From contig NC_061864.1 in assembly GCF_907164915.1 (NCBI RefSeq), positions 3,493,389 through 3,557,388 of the forward strand: a stretch of 64,000 nt of DNA. Reading direction: 5' to 3'. This stretch comes from Impatiens glandulifera. Its lineage: Eukaryota > Streptophyta > Magnoliopsida > Ericales > Balsaminaceae. How positions within the stretch are numbered: the first letter of the stretch is position 1; each line of letters begins with the position of its first letter. The notes beneath the pieces were generated by a model. It saw only the letters and a list, made by a program, of their open reading frames with translations. It did not search any database and was not told the DNA's origin. This document shows, piece after piece, positions 24,148 to 36,012 of this stretch. The translations under genes and the position numbers were made by a program.

Positions 24148-25939
24148 TTGGATAAAAGGGTTGTCACTTCTTCTAGGTGTCCGACCAGTCACAACACTAC
24201 TGATGTAGATGACGTTGACTTCAATCCAACTGTTGCATCGACCACTTACATGGTTGGTCTATCAACCGGTCGCGCCCATCTCCTGACATATCTCCTAACT
24301 GGCCATGACGCCCCTCCCTTAACCGGTCATGTATTCTCCACCCCAACCGTCCTGGCTGCTGTCAACCAAACCAGTAGCGCTACTCTTTCGACAGATCATG
24401 TCATTGTCACCCTGACCGGTCACGATGTTATTTTTTTAGTTGGGCACACCTCAGCCACTACGGCATGTCACGACATCCCCACCCCGACCGCTCAAATCCT
24501 CGATAAATCGTGGACCATGGGACGAAATGAAATCGTAAATCTGGCGGGCATTAGGAACCAAATTCTCAAATCCCTCGCCCAGTTCCAAAGGCATGAACTT
24601 GTCATGACCAATGAAAGGAGTGAGCAAATCATTTGCCAATTCAAAATCTAATTCGAGCAAGATTGGAACTCATTCGACAAAACTAAATACAATGAAATCG
24701 TTCTGTGGTCGGTTAGTGTCATGAGGGAGTTCTACAAGTGCCCTAAAACCTATGCCTACACTACACAAACAAATGCAAATCAAACATGGCAAACTAATAA
24801 GGTTTGGGAAAAAACGGGACAACTAATTGAGGAAAGCTCAATGTGGATCCTAGCCTAAAACTTAAAACGCTCGAATACCTGCTCCAAATCGATCTCCCCC
24901 TAGAAATTGAAGAGGAATGCGTCAACGATTGAAAGCGAGTTGTCGTCGGTCACTTCATGGGCACCCACAAAGCCCCATTTTGAGCAATCAAGGCCGTCTT
25001 TTTCTGACAATGGAGCGAAAAGGGACTTAAAAAAGTCAAAGTCAACGACTTTGGCTATTTCTTCCTCACTTTTGGCACGGAGACCGAAGCCCAAGCCATT
25101 GCCGACCCAGATTTCACCTTAATGTTCAGCTTATGTTTCAAGTTTGCCAAATGGAATGAAGAAATTGACATCAATAGCAAAGCGCCACAATCTGAACAAG
25201 TGTGGGTGAGACTAAGAAACATTCCACCGCACCTTTGTAATGTCAAAGCATTTTCCTACCTCACTAGACTCATTGAAAAGCCGATTAAGCTCGATCCCAA
25301 TTTTGACTCGTTTGAACGAGTCACGTTTTCTTGTGTTTGCATTGAGATCGATTCAACGAGTACAAAATCGGAAAAATTCAACTTAAGATGCCGGAATGAA
25401 AACATGGTTGTTATTGAAATCATGTACGAGCAGCCGAAAAAAGAGGACGAAGAAAAACAAAAGAAACCCGTGGCCACCCCCGAACAAGAGAATCTCAAGG
25501 TGGTTAAGAAATCCTATATCGAAATTCTTAAAACAAATGAAAACTACAACGAACACATGAACGAGAACCAAATTGATCCCGATCCCACCGAGCCTGAAAC
25601 CGAGGCCCTTTTCTCACTAATTAAGTTCGAAAAGCCCGACGTCGACGTGGATAATAGCGAAAGCAAAAACATCTCAAAAACCATGAGCTCCGAAACCAAA
25701 GATAGCCGCAACGTTGTTAAAGAAACCACTTTAAGGGAAACAACTCATACGCTCAACTCCAAACTCAAGCCCAAAAGAAAAAAGTGACAAGAAAAGTTAG
25801 CGAAGACGAAGAAGCCGTAACTCTATCCGAAAATATATCACAAAAAGACATAAGGGTGACAAAAAAGAAGGAAAGAAATAACAAGGGCAAAAAAAGAGAG
25901 ACGAGTCCGAGGAAATCAACCACTATCGTCTTGTTTTAG
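24148..25939 (+). pseudogene. LINE ORF1 (DUF4283-type RNA-binding protein), decayed
   Basis: This was ORF1 of a plant L1-type LINE, the nucleic-acid-binding chaperone of the retrotransposon RNP. Frame 1 carries the N-terminal part (24148 to about 24855). Frame 3 carries the rest (about 24843-25787). Another shift adds a Lys/Glu-rich tail that ends at a TAG at 25937-25939. The DUF4283-like domain is readable around 24930-25420, with the pieces DFGYFFLTF, FAKWNEEID and VWVRLRNIPPHLCNVKAFSYL in the usual order. At least three in-frame TGA stops (24930, 24984 and 25005 region) break it, at least one where Arg is expected, as CGA-to-TGA decay would give. The CCHC zinc knuckle that normally follows DUF4283 is not visible. 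The element is therefore not coding-competent. Confidence 0.78.
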
Positions 25940-26166
25940 TTGATTGATGATTAGTTTAATTCTTTATTCACTTTTGTACTATGATTTAATGTTCGTGTGC
26001 GTTTCTTAGGCCAACTGTGGATTTGTGGATTTCTTATGGTCATCGTATATTGACTTTGAACAAACTGTTGTAAACTCAATTTCAGCTCTTGTACTCCTTT
26101 TACCCTTTTGGGGTCTTTTTAATTAATGGTGTAAGCCATTTAAAAAAAAAAACTTAGGATATTTAA

Positions 26167-29100
26167 TCTCTTGAGATTCAATCTTGTCCTTCTATATTAT
26201 ACTTCAAACTAATTCATATTCCAAGAAAATGTTAAATGTATTTTAATTTCTCTTGTATTATTGTTTAAAAAGTAAGATTTATTGAACCTTTTATTTTTGA
26301 AGGATAAGAGAGTATTATTATACAAGTAGAGTCCTGACCTAAATATTCTAGTTAAATATATGATGCATAATGGAGGCCAAACAACGCACTACTCTAAATG
26401 CATCATATATAGATTATTTAAGGAAAGTCTTTAGATAGACCTTAGCAATTATTTGTGTATGGGTCAGGTTACATTATTATTAATTAATTAAACTGCCCGA
26501 TTTATATATAATTGATGGAAATTAGGGACGAAGGAGACTAATCCACTAGCTATGTTTGTCTAGCTTTTGACTCAATTATTTACTTTTAATACTATATATA
26601 TATGCTTAAAAGCTTAAACATATAATAATTAAATCTTGGATGATATAATTATAAATATTGATAATTGATTCATCATTTAGAAGCTGCCTGCTCTTACACA
26701 TTCTTCTATTTTATTTTTTAATTTTTTATTATTTATATATTAATTTTTTGGTAAAATATCTAATTGCTTATACATTTAATTAAAAGGTTAATTTAATGTG
26801 TTCTTCACATAATTTAGCAATACCTATAATATATTTTTTTTTTAAACTGTGATTTCTATTTATATATATGGTGTTCTTATTCTTATGATATATATATAGT
26901 ACATGGTTTAGAATTATAAGTGGATATCATGAATATTACCAATATGATGATGATAAACTAATTAATTAATTAATTAATTAAAGAAATTGAAAAGGAATAT
27001 ATACATAATACATTGGTATATATAGGTGACGAGAAACAAAAGAAAAATATGGGGGGTAAGGGTGGGTGACCGGTTAGGTCATGTAATAATATTATTGTAA
27101 TTGAAACTTTACTCTTTCCTTTGCATGCAATTATCTAACCAAATTCTAACTGCATCACCTACAAGTTGTTGGCAGATTATTTATTTATTTAATTATTTGT
27201 TATTATTGTTGCAGGAAAGGAATATGTGTCTATCAAAAAGGGATACATCCCCAATGAAGAAATTAGTTATTATCTTTGAGGATGATGTTCCATGCACTAA
27301 ATCAACTTTATATTATTTATGATGCAAAAAAATATATTTAGTTGGGTAAAAATGTACTTAATTTCACTGTCAAATCCATTTGAGATACTTTTCTTTCTCT
27401 TTCTTTTTTTGCGATAAATTTATCATAAATCTAACTACGTATGCCCTTTCTGTTATTGCTGTTGAATTAAATCGAGTCTGTGACATTTTGATCTCTTAAA
27501 CTGACTTTTACCACTAAGTTAACTTGGTGTGACAATAGATTGGTGGGATAATAGATGAATAATTATAATATTTTTAAATTTCTTAATTTGGTAAAAAATG
27601 TGAATGGTTGATCATCTTTTGTAGGATAAGGAAGGAAAGTGGATCCTTTTAACTTATCAATAATATGTTTACAACAAGTAAAGCAAGAAAGATTATGACA
27701 ATAATATCATAAAATGATTAACTAATTATTATTTTTCTTTCAATAATTAAGCTAAATGTTTGAGATTTGGTTATTGGTATGCTAAAGAGGCCCACAACTG
27801 TCATCAACACCAAAACCCAAATTGAAGAAACATGTTGAGAAGCTCAAAATAGTTTGACTACAATAATGCTATGAATAAAAATCTCAATTTTTTTGATAAA
27901 AACTTTGTGGAAAGCTTGTGAAGAAAAGAATAATTAACCCAAAAAAAAACAATACAGAAATTCTAAGGTTGAACAATTGAAGAGCTAGATAATAAGAGCA
28001 CCAGACAAACAAAAGTGACAGCAAAAAAAATATTAAAACCACATATAGATGTCAATAAAAATCCCATCTGGACGAAAAAAAATAAAAATTATATCATGGT
28101 TAATATCTTCAATAACAATGGAAAGATTAAAATCAAAATATTTTTCTTTACAGTTCACAATTTTCATCTTATATATAAAACATAATGTGACATTCAAAAC
28201 GTATGAAAAAGTCGTAAAATTTAATTTGTTCATTGACTTCCCAGCATAAGTATCTTAATAATATTCATTAAGATGGTTCAAATATAAAAAAAAAATATCT
28301 AATAAAGCAAAGACGTCGAATTTGATTTTTACAAATTAAAAAAAAAAATAACCTATTAATTTTTAATATAAAACCTTTTAAAAATATTTAAAAAATAAAT
28401 AGAAGATGAGCGTTTGTTATTATAGATTACATAAATAATGATGACGTAGGAAGGCTGGGCTCATTTTTTTGTTCACGAGGCCCAACACAAATATATTACT
28501 TATAAAACAGCCCAACACAAATTTAATATAAATTAGTGTTAGTATCTTTAGTATTTCCAACAAAACATAAATAGATAAATAAGTTTAGTATCTAACTTTA
28601 TTTTTATTGTAAATTTCCCATTTTTTATTAAGTTTGATATTTTCATCATAGTTTATAATTTATTATTTTTCTGGAAATTTGTGTCGGATTTATTTATTAA
28701 AATTATTAAATACTATACTAGGAAGTCAACGAACAAACTAAATGAAAGCTACAATAACCCAAAGATTCAGGGACAACCTAAACTAATAATAGAAGTAGAA
28801 GAGGTATAAAAAACACAATCCTCATCTAATACAAATTATCAAACATCATACACAATATGTGAAAAAACAACATCAAAACTATAAATAGATCATTAGTTTG
28901 ATAAAAAATAAAATTCCCCCAAAAAAACTCAAATTAATAATCTAACTCACTCAATGTTTCTATGTATCTACCTCAAATTCCAACTATATTAATTCAACTT
29001 GAACAAAAAAATAAAAATACTTTTGATTTAATGGAAAATCGATATATTATATGATTTATTTAAATAAATTAATCAGTTTAATTCTCACTAATTTTTTTTA

Positions 29101-30909
29101 AATGGTCTAAACATTAATTACTACATTCTACCACTAAACAGAGTCTACTAAAATTTATTAATTAAAGTTAAATTTATGATTTACAAATAAAATTTTCGAA
29201 TATATGATCTTTTCATCTTTGTTTCATAGAAAATTTGTTTGAAATTGTTATTAAACTTAATATTTTTATTAATAGAAAATTTGAGTAAAATCATTTTAAA
29301 AATATTGAATAGAAGTTTTTGAATGTATAGAAAAATTATGAAACTGATAAAATATGATACCTCCAAATCTGTTCCGATAGAAAGTATAATAACGTTATTA
29401 TCCCTATTCCTCCCATTCTTCGAGTCAAACAGTTATTATTTTGTTTGTAAGTGGATTTATTTAAAAAAAAAACACTATTCTCCAAGTGAGATGTCGTTCC
29501 CCATTACTAGGGTAAGTAACACGGCTATATCTCTAGTTTCCAGACAAATCTTATGTGTCATTATTCATTAAGGGCACGCATAATCGGTTTTGGTGCCTTT
29601 TTCTTCTCCATTGGAACAACAAATCAGAACGCAATTTGCGTTTTGATTATTCCCTTTCCTCAAGTCTATACACACCATTTTGGCTATTTTCTTAAAATGG
29701 CCCTTGAACTATTCAACTTTTTTTTTAATTATAACATAAAAAGTTGTAATATTTTGTAGATGTATAATAATTATATACTTAAAATTTTATTTAATTTTTA
29801 TAATTTATTTTATATTTTTATATTATATTTTATAAATTATAAATTTATAATTTTAAAGTTTATTATTTTGTTGTTTATGATTTATTGATATATATTTAAT
29901 TTTATTTTAATATTATTAAATAAATGAAAAAAATTGAGGTTAAATATGTAAAGTTGATAATTATATAGATAATATTAATAAAGTTAAAAAATTTAGGTAA
30001 GAAAAGAGTATTTTAAGAATATCTTCCTGAGTTTGGAAATAAATTTTTAAGTTATCAGTTTGAAAATAAGTTTGTGAGTTGGAGATGTTCTAATACCCAA
30101 CATTGAAAAGTAACTTTAAATCAGACAACAATTCATATTGCCAATTAAAAAATACTAGACAGTGACTTCTAATAAAACGAGATAAAATTGATTAAGATCT
30201 CAATGTAACTCAATTAACAACAGTCTTACAGGTGTTCGGTTTGATTGATCACTAAAGTTTCTCCAATTAAAGATAATTAGGTGGTGGCCTCAAAGTTTAT
30301 TTTAAAATCTAATCAGACTAAGATTAATGAAATAACTTATATAGTAACTATGGGCTATCCAAATAATGGAGAGAAAAATTTGCCAATACTAAGGATCATG
30401 ATTCGATCGGTTTTGAGAATAGTGATTCAATACAAATTTAAATTTTCAATGCAAATTTAGATTTGGTGACTCCTAATGTGGTAAATAATTTTATTTTTAA
30501 ATTGTAATAATATAAAATAAAAAATAAAAAGACAAAATATATATATATATATATATATTGTATAATATATATTTAATATAAAAGAAAAAAAAAATAGGAA
30601 GAAAATATAATTAATAATATTATTATATATCCAAAATTTGGGCCTAGAAAAGTGTGAGCATGTGAAACTGCATAAGTTGCTTGGCTTTGCTAAGAGTCTA
30701 GGACTCTGATAGCTTAATACATAAATCTGCCTCTGTTAAAAATCTTATTTACAAAATAAATAAAACATACCATTATGAGTTATGATAGCCAGTAAAAATA
30801 AAAGATAACAAAGTTATAGGTTAGGTTCACAGTAAAAAACCCATAAAAGTTTAGAAAAGACATCTATTTCTCATAAATACAAAGAAAGTCTTTTCTTCTT
30901 CTTCTTCCC
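26167..30909. other. AT-rich intergenic DNA
   Basis: I recognise no gene. The few short open frames (for example near 27101-27322 and 29323-29759) have no domain, no splice context and A/T-driven composition. There are several TA-rich tracts, including one near 30537-30560, and (TTAA)n repeats near 26960. The last 100 bases are probably the 3' UTR of the MCU gene. Confidence 0.45.
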
Positions 30910-31908
30910 TTATAGAAGAGATCCTCTTTTTCCCCTGCAGTCAATATCGAACGCTTTACAAAGCTCGTTATATCGTTGAATATCGAACTTATGTTTCTCC
31001 ATTAGCTTCCTCTGTTTCGTCCTGAACCGTCGCTGAAAATATCCTTCGAAACATGGTTCATTATACGTCTTAAGGTAAAACACATAACCCAACAGAAAAG
31101 GGAAATATGTCGCAAAGAAACAGATGGGTTCCATCACATCCCAATCCAACTCCCAAAATGTCAGCCTTACGAACGCAGATGTCTGCAGGACAAGAAACGC
31201 CAATCCACCATACAGTTCAGCTCTAACCAGCCCCTCCGCTTTCCGATCAATTCCTGCAATCTGATTATCCATCTCTTCCAACTCCTTTCTTCTCGGATCG
31301 TTAGGTTTCGCCATCGAATCTGCAATTAACTTCTTCATTGATTTCGCAACCGTTATTACCTGATCTGGACGGAGGAAAACGGCGTCGTCAAGCACTACGA
31401 CGTTGCCGGATGCATCCAATAGTTTGGCAAACTCAATTCCTTGTTCTCGATTACCACCGCAGAAATTAACACAGAACTCAGTGTACTCGGAATAAGAAAT
31501 TGAATTCGATGAAATACTTCGAAGTTCAGATCTAAGTTTCTCTAATTTTGACGATCTCAAAATCTTCTTCGTCTGCTCCAGAACCGACATTCCACCGAAT
31601 GATTCAAGCGGAAGGTTGATCCCCTCCGTTAGGTTAATCGATCGCAAAGCGTGTCTCAGCTTCTCTCCATCTGGAATCGTCAAGAACTCCGGAAGCCTGG
31701 CCGCTTGATTAAACCGTCGGATGAAAACGTTACCGTCAGATTTAGAATTCGCCGGAGTCTCTCTGTAAATCCCCTCCTTGTGAGGAATTAGATGCTTCTG
31801 GAACGACGACGAAGAAGAAATAGGAAAACTCTCGAGAGTAATCTGATCTTTGAATGGATGACCGCTATAGTTGAATAAACGCTTCGCCAGCGTTCTCCGA
31901 ATCGCCAT
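30910..31908 (-). CDS. mitochondrial calcium uniporter (MCU) pore protein
   Basis: An intronless frame of 332 aa. MCU forms the calcium channel of the inner mitochondrial membrane. The protein has a basic, Ser-rich N terminus (MAIRRTLAKRLF...), typical of a presequence, and then a matrix domain containing the plant-conserved GGNREQGIEFAKLLDASGNV block. A coiled-coil-prone stretch covers about 195-225. Two membrane helices lie at about 229-250 and 262-281. Between them is the selectivity motif WDVMEP at 256-261, whose Asp and Glu line the pore. The C-terminal tail is basic (QRRFRTKQRKLMEKHKF). An in-frame ATG nine codons upstream (31935) is possible, but I chose 31908 because MAIRRTLAKRLF is the start expected for plant MCU presequences. 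CTATAAAAGG lies about 80 bp upstream. The assignment to MCU is firm, but the paralogue is not resolved. Confidence 0.95.
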   Translation of the reverse strand: MAIRRTLAKRLFNYSGHPFKDQITLESFPISSSSSFQKHLIPHKEGIYRETPANSKSDGNVFIRRFNQAARLPEFLTIPDGEKLRHALRSINLTEGINLPLESFGGMSVLEQTKKILRSSKLEKLRSELRSISSNSISYSEYTEFCVNFCGGNREQGIEFAKLLDASGNVVVLDDAVFLRPDQVITVAKSMKKLIADSMAKPNDPRRKELEEMDNQIAGIDRKAEGLVRAELYGGLAFLVLQTSAFVRLTFWELDWDVMEPICFFATYFPFLLGYVFYLKTYNEPCFEGYFQRRFRTKQRKLMEKHKFDIQRYNELCKAFDIDCRGKRGSLL

Positions 31909-31984
31909 TGATGAGCGAAAACAGAGAGCTATCAATGAAGAAGAAGAGAAAGAAGATCTTATTTATTTAGTAGAAGGGAAAACT

Positions 31985-31994
31985 CCTTTTATAG
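31985..31994 (-). promoter_or_regulatory. TATA box of the MCU gene
   Basis: On the minus strand the sequence reads CTATAAAAGG, a near-perfect plant TATA box about 80 bp upstream of the chosen ATG. This predicts a 5' UTR of roughly 45-55 nt. Confidence 0.6.
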
Positions 31995-34900
31995 TGCTAA
32001 AAAGCTAGTAATTAAAATACTATTTTATTTTATTTGCATGCATTTTTACAGGACAGTTTTTATATTTATTTTTAATTATTTTATATTTATATTAAAAATA
32101 TCTAATTAATGTCCACTACTATACTTTTACTTCTCCTCGAAAAACGAAACTGAATTTTTATTTCTTATTCAATATAATAAATCAAATTAACAAATCAGTT
32201 AATTTTGAACTAATTTATATATATTTGAGGTAAACCTTCTATACTTAAGTATAAATATATATTATTTCCTTAAATTTAGAATGGAATATTTTCTATTGAT
32301 TCCATATATTATAATATGACAACTCATTAGAGTTAATTATAAATCTATATTAGGAATATATATTGATATTTTCTACACAAATATTTGGATCTTTTGATGT
32401 TTTAGGCAGAAGTGGGTGGTATATTAAGATTTTCATGAGAAGTTGATTTTGAAATTTATTTAGATTTTCTAAATAAAGTTAGAAAGTAAATATATAATTA
32501 TTTTTGAAAATTATTATTTTAGTATTAATATTATTTAATAAAAGAAAATTAATAAAAAGAATCTTGTAGAGATTCCCCATGCGATACTCTAACTAATTAG
32601 TGGAATCCTTCACGGACTGAATTCAAACACACTTTTGTGTAGAAAAGGAATTTATTTGTTTTTGTCCTCATAAATATTACAATCAATTTTAATTCGCATT
32701 AATCTTTATAGTAAACATTTATTTGCAAATACATTTTGTTTTTTTATAAAAGAATATTGTAAAAGTGTTTTATTATATATAATTTTAACATATGATGAGA
32801 TATTTTTTTTAGTTGTTGATTTTAAATGAAATGGATGAAAGGATGGTTTATTTGAAATAATATATATCAAACAAATTATTAATTGATTTTTTTTTTTTTG
32901 TTTAAGGTGAAGATTGTGGTATAATTTAATATGTCGTGCAACTCAAATATATATTTTTTATTTTTATTTTTTTTGCAAAATATTGTAGATAAACATAAGC
33001 TAACCAATACGATATATGCACTTAAAGATAATTTTGGGTATTAATATGTCATTGTTATAATATTTTAAATTCAAAATAAAAATATAATTATATAATTTTT
33101 TAGGATAATTAAAAAAAATATATAAAATATTAAATGTCTCATGTTTAAATTTTACTGAAAATATTATTTTAAGTAAATAAAAAATGATGATTGTAGGATA
33201 AGGATCACCTTAATTCTGTACAAGTGTCTCAAAATATAAATAATAAAAAAATATGATCATGCATGGCAGAACAAATGTAATTGTGATCTTATCCAATTTA
33301 AATTATTATTTAAATTGAAATTTAATTTCAAACTTTAAATGACTAGTTATTTAATTTGTATTGGAATTTGAACTCTTTCATCTGGAGAAATTTGGTCTCT
33401 TATGTTTGGTGTTCCTATATGTACGACAATAATTTTATTATTTTTCTTTTCAGATTTAAGTTATTTTAACTTTTGTATTTTACTTCTAGTTGGCTTGATT
33501 TATACTAGTTTAATTTTTTTTTTTAAAAAGGCCAAACGAAGTGTCAATGAAAATTAATCAATTTGTAGTGACAAATAATAATTATTAGCTGCTAAAACTT
33601 GCAAAACTCTCCTCAATGTTGCTTCTAGGACATTCTCACTTGACAAATTTTAAATTGGCTTTATTTTTGACAATTCAACACATAAACAAGTAAAATTTTC
33701 AATTTGAGCTGTAAACTTCTAACATAATCGAAACTGACTCAATTGAGTATTCTCTTTGCTTTTGCTTTTGAAACGTATTTCTTGGTCAATTTGGGTAATG
33801 ACAAAGTAGGCCGGAAAATAATATAAATGTAGATGGATTAGGTGATAGTTTACTTTTATTTTTTAAATATATTGTTTCTATTAAATATAAACATAATATA
33901 AGGAAATATATATTTTTGATAATCGAATATAAGAAAAGAAGAACATGAAAGGATATGACATTTACTAAGCTACACTATTTTGTACCAAAATACTGTAAAA
34001 TATTCAAAAAATACTAATGAAATAATAATTATTAAAATCACTTTATTTAAATGAAGAGTCATGACAAAGGATGGTGTTAACCTTTCTTTAAAATAACTCT
34101 GGTAACAAAAAAATACAAATTTTTAGATTTTAATTCTTTTTATTTATTTATTAACTTTTAGAATAATCATTTGGTTGACTCAATAGAGGAGTTGTGATAA
34201 TAGAATAATACTGTAATTCAATTCAACTATAAATTGTTAGTTCATTATTTGAGATTTTATAATTATTAATAAATATGGGTTGAAATAATTGAACAATAAA
34301 GTTCAAGATCTAACTTAGTATATGACTATAACTTAGGGATCAACTTTGTATTTTTAGCACAATAAGTTGTTCCGTTAGGCTTTAGCTAAACAAGTTATAT
34401 GGTGCAAGTGGACTTGTGGGACTCAAAAGTAATTGACCTGTAGAATATTTCCAACTATTATTTTGTATTAATATAGATATTGAACTTAATTATTGTACCA
34501 AATGTTGAATTATGTATAAATAATGGATAAAAATAAATATAATATTATATTTTGTTAATATAAGAAGTTAAACATAACCCTAACCATTTAAGACGTTATA
34601 AATAAGAATCAAATTTGTCTATTTTAATCTCTTAAAAAATACTTTTTAACGCTCTTAATGAATTTATTATTATTATTATTATTATTATTATATTTTTGAG
34701 CGGTAGGAAGTTAGCACGATTTTTACATTATTGTCGTGTCCCAACTATAATTTATAGTGTTATTAATTCATTGTATTTATTATGATGCAAAATATTGAAT
34801 TATGTATAAGTAATGGATAAAAATAAATATAATATTATATTTATTTTAATATAAGAAGTTAAACATGATCCATAACAATCTAAGACGATTTTGAATAAGA

Positions 34901-35754
34901 ATTAAACTTTGATATTTAATTTTTTTTAAAATACTCTTGACACTCTTAATGAATTTATTATTATATTTTGTGAGTTGTTGAAAGTTAGCACGATTTTTAT
35001 ATAACCGTGTTCTTAATTAAAATTAAAAATAAATATAAGATATTTGATTTGTTAAATAATACTATTTTCAGTTTGCTAATTAGTTTGGTTAAAAGTCAGT
35101 TTTGTTTTTAAATGAAAACAAATGAAATATTAATAGGAAATAAAACTAAGAAAGCAAAAATTGTGGTGTAAAAATGACTAAGTGGCCAACAACACCTCAT
35201 GATCCACACGCAGCTCTTTCTCCAACATAAAATTATTTTAATTTGCTAATGGATTCACATTTGGATCAGACGTCAGTAGTCCTATTCCTTAATAATAATA
35301 CTCATATCTTTATGCTAATTAGTTGCTACATCACATTGCAATTTCACCTAATTTCTTAATTAGCATATACTCCAATCATATCTAAACTATTTTTTAGGAT
35401 AATAATGCATCTTATTAAAGAATAATTACAATTTGCAAAAACAAATAATCATTCTTATTTTATTTTATTTTGAATTTTAAAAATATAGCACGACTTATGT
35501 CAGATTTACTTAAGTTATCTTAGTGCGTTAGAAATGAATAGTTATTACGTGGGTGATAAATCACATTACCAAAGTATTTCACAAATTATTTACAAAACAT
35601 ATATATAATATTTGTTTGTAAATCGGTTAGTTTGGTATCAGTTTTGGAATCATAAAATAAATAATGTTAGTGATGGATGTGTCAATTAATGAATAATATA
35701 TTATATTTGCTGGCTCATGACGCATTGTAGCAAATGTCAAACTGGGAATCAATA
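31995..35754. other. AT-rich intergenic DNA with a direct duplication
   Basis: No gene was found. The main structure is a direct repeat at 34501-35013. The rest is A/T-rich low-complexity sequence with occasional (ATT)n. Confidence 0.45.
34501..35013. repeat. direct duplication, about 240 bp, offset 290 bp
   Basis: Copy 1 (34501-34745) and copy 2 (34791-35013) share ordered blocks: TGAATTATGTATAA, AATGGATAAAAATAAATATA, ATATAAGAAGTTAAACAT, CTCTTAATGAATTTATTATT and AGTTAGCACGATTTTTA. Each copy also contains a degenerate form of the dispersed CTTAAAACGTTTTAAGT family. Confidence 0.8.
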
Positions 35755-36012
35755 TATAAATATAAATATAAATATAAATATAAATATAAATAAAAATATA
35801 AATATAAATATAAATATAAATATAAATATAAATATAAATATAAATATAAATATAAATATAAATATAAATATAAATATAAATATAAATATAAATATAAATA
35901 TAAATATAAATATAAATATAAATATAAATATAAATATAAATATAAATATAAATATAAATATAAATATAAATATAAATATAAATATAAATATAAATATAAA
36001 TATAAATATAAA
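35755..36012. repeat. (TATAAA)43 hexanucleotide microsatellite
   Basis: The tract has 43 consecutive TATAAA units (258 bp). The only variant is one TAAAAA unit at 35791-35796. All six-base phases are open on this strand, so a spurious Ile-Asn repeat frame appears, but it is not a gene. Confidence 0.97.

Larger units (their letters stand above)
23515..26150 (+). mobile_element. LINE-derived retroposon containing ORF1 only, with target-site duplication
   Basis: The element is bounded by AACTTAGGACATTTAA (23499-23514) and AACTTAGGATATTTAA (26151-26166), a 16-bp target-site duplication with one mismatch, and ends in poly(A). The order is a repetitive CACGACACG-rich 5' part (about 23515-23810), a T/G-rich leader to about 24050, a decayed ORF1 (24148-25939), a 200-bp 3' UTR and the A tail. 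There is no endonuclease or reverse transcriptase. It was probably copied in trans by a full LINE. The target is itself a copy of the dispersed CTTAAAACGTTTTAAGT repeat. Confidence 0.85.

Noticed and set aside
27101..27322. 73-codon open frame with a possible internal acceptor
   Set aside because: No recognisable domain, low-complexity Leu/Tyr-rich composition and no partner exons. Not distinguishable from chance.
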